Of a stretch of 64,000 bases of DNA, positions 58,638-64,000 are shown piece by piece. The stretch covers positions 49,710-113,709 of the forward strand of contig CAZOGK010000010.1 in the NCBI GenBank assembly GCA_964579295.1. Direction: 5' to 3'. The stretch is from JAAYYY01 sp964579295 (GTDB lineage Bacteria > Chloroflexota > Anaerolineae > Promineifilales > Promineifilaceae). The notes under the pieces are model-generated. The model had not been told where the DNA came from, did not search any database, and saw nothing but the letters and a program-made list of their open reading frames with translations. Each line of letters starts with the position of its first letter. The first letter of the stretch is position 1. The position numbers and the translations under genes were made by a program.

Positions 58638-59051
58638 TTACCCTGTCACTTCGTAGCTCTTGACGAGACCGCTCTCGTCGCCCTGCCGGCGCTGCTTCTT
58701 TTTGTTCAGGTCGACCAGGGCGCGCGCCAGCTCGCCGCCGTCCCGTTTGCGGAAGGAGACCATCCAGCCGTTCTCTTCATAGTCGAAGTGCACGTCCGCA
58801 TCCCACTTGCCATCGCCAAGCGCCGCCGCAATCTCCGGCTGCGCCGCTGCCGTTGTCACGGCCAGCTTCCGCTTGTGCAGCACTTCCTGTAGCTGAGCAA
58901 TATCGCGGCGCACGGCGCGGATACGGCTGGTGTTCTCCAGCCGGGCCGACGCCTGCTGGAAGCGCAGGTTAAACAGCTCCTCGCGGGCGTTTTCCAGCCG
59001 CTCTTCCAGCCGCTCGTCGCTCATTCCTCGTAGTTCGACGATGTGGGCCAT
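58638..59051 (-). CDS. rpmC: 50S ribosomal protein L29 with C-terminal extension
   Basis: The first 66 residues form a standard two-helix L29 (LEERLENAREELFNLRFQQA; IRAVRRDIAQLQEVLHKRK). A further 70 residues follow in the same frame (GKWDADVHFDYEENGWMVSF, ending KKQRRQGDESGLV) that match no known L29 part. The total is twice the usual 65. L29 lies at the exit tunnel, so the extension would be near nascent chains. The ATG and the rplP stop share one base (TAATG). Confidence 0.95.
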   Translation of the reverse strand: MAHIVELRGMSDERLEERLENAREELFNLRFQQASARLENTSRIRAVRRDIAQLQEVLHKRKLAVTTAAAQPEIAAALGDGKWDADVHFDYEENGWMVSFRKRDGGELARALVDLNKKKQRRQGDESGLVKSYEVTG

Positions 59052-59467
59052 TACAGTCTCTCCTCGCGGGAGACGATCTGCGTTTTGATCGGCAGCTTAT
59101 AGCTGGCCCGGCGCAGCGCCTCGCGCGCCACATCATCCGTCACGCCCGAAATCTCGAACATGATGCGGCCCGGCTTGACAACCGCGACCCAATGGTCGAC
59201 GGAGCCCTTGCCCTTGCCCATGCGGGTCTCGGCCGGCTTGGCCGTTACCGGCTTATCCGGAAAGATGCGGATCCAATACTTCCCACGGCGTTTCATGTGA
59301 CGCGTGGCAGTACGGCGGATAGCCTCGATCTGGCGGCTGGTAATCCAGCCCGGCTCCAGCGCCTGCAGGCCGTACTCGCCCTGCAGCAGCTCGGTGCCGC
59401 CTTTGGCCATGCCGCGCATACGCCCGCGGAACTGCTTGCGAAACTTAACACGTTTTGGCATTAACAT
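59051..59467 (-). CDS. rplP: 50S ribosomal protein L16
   Basis: This is a 138-residue protein: MLMPKRVKFRKQFRGRMRGM, then GLQALEPGWITSRQIEAIRR and GKGKGSVDHWVAVVKPG. It is in the A-site tRNA corridor. ATG 59467 is chosen with GGAG ten bases upstream; the longer frame begins at a TTG without family support. Confidence 0.97.
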   Translation of the reverse strand: MLMPKRVKFRKQFRGRMRGMAKGGTELLQGEYGLQALEPGWITSRQIEAIRRTATRHMKRRGKYWIRIFPDKPVTAKPAETRMGKGKGSVDHWVAVVKPGRIMFEISGVTDDVAREALRRASYKLPIKTQIVSREERL

Positions 59468-59488
59468 GATCAATCAACTCCGTCGCGC

Positions 59489-60157
59489 TTATTCGCTGAC
59501 GTAGACGTCGGTCGCCTCAGCTTCGTGCTGCGGCAAGACCTCGCCCTTGTAGACCCACACCTTGACGCCAATCTTGCCAAAGGTCGTGGTCGCCTCAGCG
59601 GTGCCGAAGTCCAGGTCAGCGCGAATGGTGTTGCGCGGCACGCGGCCGTCCCACACCTTCTCTGTGCGCGCCATTTCTGAACCGCCAAGACGGCCGGCCG
59701 CCTCGATACGCACGCCTTCGGCGCCCTGGCGCATGGCCTGGGCTGCCGCGCGTTTCATCGCCCGACCATGCGAGATACGTCGCTCCAGCTGGCCGGCGAT
59801 ATTCTCGGCAATCAGCGTGGCGTCCAGGTCCGGGTCAGAAATCTCTTCGACTTCCAGCTTAACCGCCTTCTCCGTCAGGTCGCGCAGCATGCTGCGCAGC
59901 TGCTTCACCGTAGCGCCCTTGCGGCCGATGACAATGCCCGGCTTCGAGGTCCAGACGGTTACCTGCACCTGGTTCGGAAAGCGCTCAATCTCAATGTTCG
60001 AGATACCGGCCTGCGGCAGATCTTCATGAATGCGCCGGCGAATCTCGAAATCTTCCAGCAACAGATCGCGGTAACGCTCGCCTTCAGCGTACCAGCGTGT
60101 ATTCCAATCACGGATCGACTTCAGTCGAAATCCTACGGGGTGTACTTTACGGCCCAA
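59489..60157 (-). CDS. rpsC: 30S ribosomal protein S3
   Basis: The 222-residue protein begins GRKVHPVGFRLKSIRDWNTR. A KH domain (PGIVIGRKGATVKQLRSML near 72) is followed by the C-terminal half with GAEGVRIEAAGRLGGSEMA. The GXXG loop GRKG is present. It lines the mRNA entry tunnel. Confidence 0.97.
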   Translation of the reverse strand: MGRKVHPVGFRLKSIRDWNTRWYAEGERYRDLLLEDFEIRRRIHEDLPQAGISNIEIERFPNQVQVTVWTSKPGIVIGRKGATVKQLRSMLRDLTEKAVKLEVEEISDPDLDATLIAENIAGQLERRISHGRAMKRAAAQAMRQGAEGVRIEAAGRLGGSEMARTEKVWDGRVPRNTIRADLDFGTAEATTTFGKIGVKVWVYKGEVLPQHEAEATDVYVSE

Positions 60158-60178
60158 CGTTGCGCCTCCTTATTCTTA

Positions 60179-60553
60179 TCAATACTCAGTGAGTTCGCGC
60201 TCGGCCAGAAAAACAGTCACGTGTGACGAGCGCTTGATCACAGGGCGGAAGCGGCCGCGGCCGGCAAAGCGGCCCCCATAGGGCGCGAGGCGGTGTCGCG
60301 GTCCGTCGTCGGCGAAAATCTGGCTGACAACCAGCTCGTCAATGTCCAGGCCGAAGTTCTCTTCTGCATTCGCCACGGCCGACCGGATAACCTTGTATAC
60401 CGGATCAGCCGCGCGATTGGGCATATGGCGCAGGATATCGAGCGCCTCGCGAGCGCTCTTGCCGCGCACTGCGTCCACCACCAGCCGCACCTTCTGCGGT
60501 GTAATCTGGATGTGGCGCGCCGTTGCCTTGACTTCAAATCTCTCGTCGGCCAT
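60179..60553 (-). CDS. rplV: 50S ribosomal protein L22
   Basis: This is a 124-residue protein: FEVKATARHIQITPQKVRLV, ALDILRHMPNRAADPVYKVI, and the tunnel hairpin APYGGRFAGRGRFRPVIKR. Length is typical. The beta-hairpin reaches the exit tunnel and is the macrolide-resistance site in other bacteria. Confidence 0.97.
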   Translation of the reverse strand: MADERFEVKATARHIQITPQKVRLVVDAVRGKSAREALDILRHMPNRAADPVYKVIRSAVANAEENFGLDIDELVVSQIFADDGPRHRLAPYGGRFAGRGRFRPVIKRSSHVTVFLAERELTEY

Positions 60554-60556
60554 CGC

Positions 60557-60850
60557 TTAACGCCCTCTCTTTGCCTTGCGCTCTGCCTTCGAGTCACGCA
60601 CGTGACCACGGAAGGTACGGGTGGGCGCAAATTCGCCCAGCTTATGGCCGACCATGTTCTCGGTAATGTAGATCGGAACGTGGCGCCGGCCGTCGTGTAC
60701 AGCAATCGTATGGCCCACCATCTGCGGGAAGATCGTGCTGTCACGCGACCACGTGCGAATCACCTGGCGCCGGTTGGCCGAATTCAGGTCTTCAACTTTC
60801 GCTAAGAGCTTTTGGTCTACGAAGGGCCCTTTCTTTAATGAGCGTCCCAT
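60557..60850 (-). CDS. rpsS: 30S ribosomal protein S19
   Basis: This is a 97-residue protein: GRSLKKGPFVDQKLLAKVED, then TWSRDSTIFPQMVGHTIAVH and MVGHKLGEFAPTRTF. Standard length and location between rplB and rplV. Confidence 0.97.
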   Translation of the reverse strand: MGRSLKKGPFVDQKLLAKVEDLNSANRRQVIRTWSRDSTIFPQMVGHTIAVHDGRRHVPIYITENMVGHKLGEFAPTRTFRGHVRDSKAERKAKRGR

Positions 60851-60865
60851 GCTTCTCCAACCTCC

Positions 60866-61702
60866 TTACCGGCGCTTCTTCGTGCGGCGACGGAAGATGT
60901 ACTGGTCTGTTCTCTTATTGCGGCGGGTGCGCGCGCCCAACGCCGGCTTGCCCCAGGGCGTCTTCGGCCCAGGCATACCCACCGGCGAGCGACCCTCGCC
61001 GCCACCGTGGGGATGGTCCCGCGGCGTCATCGCCGAGCCACGGACCGTGGGGCGAATACCGCGATGGCGCATACGGCCCGCCTTGCCCAGCTTGATATTG
61101 CCATGCTCGACGTTGCCCACCTGGCCAATCGTCGCCAGGCTGTCGAGCACGATCAGGCGCTCCTCGCTTGAAGGCAGGCGCACAATCGCATATTCGCCTT
61201 CTTTGGCGATTATCTGCGCCGAGGTGCCGGCGGCGCGCGCCAGCTGGCCGCCGCGGCCGGGCTGCAGCTCGATGTTGTGGACCATTGTGCCCATCGGCAT
61301 GTTGCGCAGCGGCATCGTGTTGCCCGGACGAATCTCGGTGCGGCTGCCGCTGACCACGGTATCTCCTACGCGCAGGCCGAGCGGGGCAATGATGTACCGC
61401 TTCTCGCCATCGGCGTAGTGCAGCAGCGCAATGCGCGCCGAGCGGTTCGGATCATACTCAATGCTGTCGACGCGAGCGGGCACGTCTCGCTTGTCGCGCC
61501 GGAAGTCAATCTGCCGGTAGCGGCGCTTATGCCCACCGCCGCGGTGCCGGATGGTGATCTTGCCACGGAAGTTGCGGCCACCGCGCTTGCGCAGGCCGCT
61601 TACCAGTGACCTCTCCGGCTGGCTGCGCGTGATCTCCTCAAACGAGGCTCCGGTCATATCGCGCCGGCCGGGTGAGGTCGGTTTGAATACTTTTACTGCC
61701 AT
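60866..61702 (-). CDS. rplB: 50S ribosomal protein L2
   Basis: The 278-residue protein has RNFRGKITIRHRGGGHKRRY near 43, GNTMPLRNMPMGTMVHNIEL and the conserved GSAMTPRDHPHGGGEGRSP near 223. The His in that segment is essential for peptidyl transfer in other ribosomes. The basic tail ends RRRTKKRR. Confidence 0.98.
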   Translation of the reverse strand: MAVKVFKPTSPGRRDMTGASFEEITRSQPERSLVSGLRKRGGRNFRGKITIRHRGGGHKRRYRQIDFRRDKRDVPARVDSIEYDPNRSARIALLHYADGEKRYIIAPLGLRVGDTVVSGSRTEIRPGNTMPLRNMPMGTMVHNIELQPGRGGQLARAAGTSAQIIAKEGEYAIVRLPSSEERLIVLDSLATIGQVGNVEHGNIKLGKAGRMRHRGIRPTVRGSAMTPRDHPHGGGEGRSPVGMPGPKTPWGKPALGARTRRNKRTDQYIFRRRTKKRR

Positions 61703-61787
61703 TCTATCCTCCAGAGACGGACGGTAGGCGGCGGCTGCCGTGGGAACGAAACCCGCACCGCAGCAACGCCCTCATCCCTGCTTGGCT

Positions 61788-62081
61788 TTAAACGCCTTCA
61801 AATAGATCGATGCTCGTGCCGGGGGCCAGGGTAACAACTGCCTTCTTCCAGCCCGGCTTGCGCACCGTGGTGCGCCGCCAACGGCGCGCCCGCTTGGCGG
61901 GCATGTTGGCAATGCGCACTTTTTCCACTACGACATCAGGCCAGGCCAGCTCAACAGCTTCCTTCACCTGGCGCTTGTTCGCCCGCGAGTCGACCACAAA
62001 TGTGTACTGGTTGACCTCAGAAGCGATGATGTTCGACTTCTCCGTGATCAGCGGGCGCCGGATAATCTCTCGCCAGTGCAT
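61788..62081 (-). CDS. rplW: 50S ribosomal protein L23
   Basis: This is a 97-residue protein: EIIRRPLITEKSNIIASEVN, then QYTFVVDSRANKRQVKEAVE and WPDVVVEKVRIANMPAK. It docks SRP and trigger factor at the tunnel exit. It begins three bases after rplD. Confidence 0.97.
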   Translation of the reverse strand: MHWREIIRRPLITEKSNIIASEVNQYTFVVDSRANKRQVKEAVELAWPDVVVEKVRIANMPAKRARRWRRTTVRKPGWKKAVVTLAPGTSIDLFEGV

Positions 62082-62084
62082 CCC

Positions 62085-62765
62085 TTATTCCTCCTCGTAC
62101 TCCGCAGCCTCGCCATTCATGTCGAACAGGTAGACATCCTGATCGCGACCCAGGAAACCGTCGATGATCTCCAGTGACGCCAGGGGCAGGACAATCTTGT
62201 CAAACCCCAGGAGGTCGCGGATATTGAGATAGGTCGCCCGCAGCGTTTTCATGTCCTGAAGATTACGCACGGCCTTTTCGACGTTCTCATCGCGTGCGGC
62301 CATGAGCAGCAGCACACTGCCATCGCCAACCACGCGCTTCATGATCGCCACCATCTCTCTTGTCTTCGGCTCCGCCAGGGAGATCTCGTCGAGGACGACG
62401 ATATCCCCGTTCTGGGCCTTCACCGAGAGAGCCGAGCGCAGAGCGGCGCGCCGCATCTGGCGCGGCATCTTCTTGCGATAGCTGCGCGGCTGCGGCCCAT
62501 GCGCCACACCACCGCCCACAAAGATGGGAGCACGGCGGCTACCGTGGCGGGCCCGGCCGGTGCCTTTCTGCCGGTAGACCTTGGCCGTCGAGCGGCTGAT
62601 CTCGCCACGAGACTTCGCCTTGTGGGTCCCCTGGCGCGCATTCGCCATCTGCCGCACCAACGCCTGGTGCATCAGACCGCGGTTGATGTTTGCTTCAAAA
62701 ATATAGGCAGGAAGCTCGACACTGCTGACTTCCTGACCCTGCATATTCAATACTGCCACTTCCAT
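62085..62765 (-). CDS. rplD: 50S ribosomal protein L4
   Basis: The 226-residue protein has an Arg/Lys/Gly loop that enters the exit tunnel (RQKGTGRARHGSRRAPIFVG near 70) and a C-terminal part with LPLASLEIIDGFLGRDQDV. L4 represses the S10 operon in enteric bacteria. ATG 62765 is chosen over the adjacent GTG 62768, from the spacing to GGAG upstream. Confidence 0.97.
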   Translation of the reverse strand: MEVAVLNMQGQEVSSVELPAYIFEANINRGLMHQALVRQMANARQGTHKAKSRGEISRSTAKVYRQKGTGRARHGSRRAPIFVGGGVAHGPQPRSYRKKMPRQMRRAALRSALSVKAQNGDIVVLDEISLAEPKTREMVAIMKRVVGDGSVLLLMAARDENVEKAVRNLQDMKTLRATYLNIRDLLGFDKIVLPLASLEIIDGFLGRDQDVYLFDMNGEAAEYEEE

Positions 62766-62814
62766 CACAGAATCTCCTACACTGCTGCCGAGACGCGTTG
62801 GCCTTTGCTTGCTG

Positions 62815-63483
62815 TTACGACTTCGCCGCGTCTCGAATCAGTACCAGGTTGCCTTTGGCGCCGGGTACCGACCCTTTCACAGCGATTAGATTTCGTTCTG
62901 GATCGATCTGCACCACTTCCAGGTTGGAAGAGGTCACAGTCTCATTGCCACTACGGCCGGCCATACGCAGGCCTTTCATCACGCGGGCCATGCCCGAGGT
63001 GGCGCCGATAGAGCCCGGCGCCCGCTGCCGGTCTGACTGGCCATGGGTCTTCGGACCGCCGCGGAAACCGTGACGCTTGACAACGCCCGTGAAGCCGCGC
63101 CCCTTGCTTTTGCCGGTCACGTCCACACGGTCACCCTTCTCAAATTGGCCTACAGTCAGCTCCTGGCCGACCTCGTAATTGTCGACCGTGCGCGTGCGGA
63201 ACTCGCGCAGGTGGCGCAGCGCCGGAATCCCGGCGTCTTCTTTGCGATGAGGATGGTCTTTATCCTGCGGCAGGCGCCCGAGATGGCCCAGCTCGCCGCG
63301 CGTCAGGCGGCCCTCTTTCGTCTCGTCAAAACCAAGCTGCAGGGCCTGATAACCATCAGAATCGGTATTCTTGACCTGGGTCACATAACATGGCCCAGCC
63401 TGAATGACGGTTACCGGCATAGCCGCACCGCCTTCCTCAATAATGGTGGTCATACCGACCTTATAACCAAGTAATGCCTTCAT
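62815..63483 (-). CDS. rplC: 50S ribosomal protein L3
   Basis: This is a 222-residue protein: KALLGYKVGMTTIIEEGGAA at the start, DVTGKSKGRGFTGVVKRHGF near 123, then GPKTHGQSDRQRAPGSIGAT. The Gln that PrmB methylates in other bacteria lies in GQSDRQ. Normal length. Confidence 0.98.
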   Translation of the reverse strand: MKALLGYKVGMTTIIEEGGAAMPVTVIQAGPCYVTQVKNTDSDGYQALQLGFDETKEGRLTRGELGHLGRLPQDKDHPHRKEDAGIPALRHLREFRTRTVDNYEVGQELTVGQFEKGDRVDVTGKSKGRGFTGVVKRHGFRGGPKTHGQSDRQRAPGSIGATSGMARVMKGLRMAGRSGNETVTSSNLEVVQIDPERNLIAVKGSVPGAKGNLVLIRDAAKS

Positions 63484-63573
63484 CGTAACCTCCGAGGACT
63501 GCCAGCTTCAGGCATAAAGCCGCATCATCCTGCCACTTGCTGTATTGCCAGGGCCAATCCGGCCCGGCTCAAG

Positions 63574-63882
63574 CTAAATCTGTATCTCGATGTCAACGCC
63601 CGCGGGCAGATTCAGCCGCATCAGCGTGTCAATCGTCTTGGAATCGGGATTGAGCACGTCGATGAGGCGCTTATGGGTGCGAATCTCAAAATGCTCGTGC
63701 GAATCCTTATCAATAAACGTACTGCGACGCACCGTAAAGCGTTCCACCCGTGTTGGCAGCGGCACCGGGCCGATTACCTGGGCGCCGGTACGCTCGGCGG
63801 TGCCGACAATGCGCTGGGCCGACTGGTCCAGAACGCGATGGTCATAGGCTTTGAGCCGGATGCGGATCTTTTCTTTAGCCAT
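63574..63882 (-). CDS. rpsJ: 30S ribosomal protein S10
   Basis: This is a 102-residue protein: KEKIRIRLKAYDHRVLDQSA, then QVIGPVPLPTRVERFTVRRS and FEIRTHKRLIDVLNPDSKTI. It is also the NusE antitermination factor. It is the first S10-operon gene, 53 bases after tuf. The 90-base gap to rplC holds no gene. Confidence 0.98.
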   Translation of the reverse strand: MAKEKIRIRLKAYDHRVLDQSAQRIVGTAERTGAQVIGPVPLPTRVERFTVRRSTFIDKDSHEHFEIRTHKRLIDVLNPDSKTIDTLMRLNLPAGVDIEIQI

Positions 63883-63892
63883 AAGTCCTCAG

Positions 63893-63926
63893 TAAGAGGG
63901 GCCGCCTGCCTGAGGCGACCCCTCTC
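63893..63926 (-). other. Hairpin between tuf and rpsJ
   Basis: On the minus strand AGAGGGGTCGCC pairs with GGCGGCCCCTCT around a TCAGGCA loop, with one mismatch. There is no T-tract. It may be a processing or partial-attenuation site between two highly expressed genes; this is inference. Confidence 0.4.
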
Positions 63927-63935
63927 TCCTTCTCG

Positions 63936-64000
63936 CTAGTCCAGAATCTTGGTAATAACGCCGGCGCCGACGGTGAGGCCGCCTTCACGGATAGCAAAGC
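63936..64000 (-). CDS. tuf: Elongation factor Tu, C-terminal fragment at the window edge
   Basis: The last 21 codons read FAIREGGLTVGAGVITKILD, the universal EF-Tu end, and then TAG. The rest lies beyond the window. tuf followed by rpsJ is the standard str-S10 junction. Confidence 0.93.
   Translation of the reverse strand, partial: FAIREGGLTVGAGVITKILD

Noticed and set aside
1..64000. tRNA genes, CRISPR arrays, insertion sequences, prophage or toxin-antitoxin pairs
   Set aside because: I saw no cloverleaf ends, regular direct repeats with spacers, transposase motifs or paired toxin genes in reading the window.

Overview
This window is GC-rich and densely coded, and looks like the chromosome of a member of the Chloroflexota (Anaerolineae/Caldilineae-like). 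That placement is inference. It rests on surface proteins with long Thr/Pro/Ala/Glu low-complexity linkers, single C-terminal membrane anchors instead of an outer-membrane system, a short zinc-type S14, a Zn-ribbon S4, and genes that start within a few bases of a -10 box. I found no tRNA, rRNA, CRISPR array, insertion sequence or prophage gene. It reads as core chromosome with accessory housekeeping genes.

Layout. 129-2342 is pnp, closed by a bidirectional terminator. 2415-10944 is a leftward seven-gene operon: livG, a long-chain acyl-CoA synthetase, livH, livM, a substrate-binding lipoprotein, livF and a PaaK-like adenylating protein. It probably imports a carboxylic acid (amino, aromatic or fatty acid) and couples it to CoA. 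Its promoter is visible at 11030-11058. 11109-12816 is the most unusual locus: four tightly packed genes for small four-helix membrane proteins in an A-B-A-B order, resembling miniature heme-copper-oxidase subunit I modules. 12947-20322 holds adenine deaminase, a HAD-IIIA phosphatase, a GT-C-type glycosyltransferase, a free-standing GyrA C-terminal pinwheel overlapping a family-4-like uracil-DNA glycosylase, and a CAP/LysM surface protein.

20407-35823 holds lon, an acetyltransferase, a GerW-like protein with a small membrane partner, a DUF123 protein overlapping a large surface nuclease, a MoxR/DUF58 pair, a six-helix membrane protein, gyrB, a DUF892 ferritin-like protein, an MFS transporter and a secreted C39-like peptidase. 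35842-46114 holds a DUF4139-type protein, an alpha/beta-hydrolase/acyl-CoA-ligase fusion behind an extended trmB, an ABC exporter, a small CxxC protein, an SH3-like membrane protein and a methylase-MazG fusion.

46279-64000 is the leftward S10-spc-alpha ribosomal superoperon. It runs from the end of tuf through rpsJ-rplC-rplD-rplW-rplB-rpsS-rplV-rpsC-rplP-rpmC-rpsQ-rplN-rplX-rplE-rpsN-rpsH-rplF-rplR-rpsE-rpmD-rplO-secY-adk-map-rpmJ-rpsM-rpsK-rpsD-rpoA-rplQ-truA-rplM-rpsI and ends in an intrinsic terminator at 46133-46161. Oddities are the missing infA, an S14 with a changed zinc-ligand set, an L29 twice the normal length, a 182-base leader before rpsD, and TTG starts on rpsD and rpoA.
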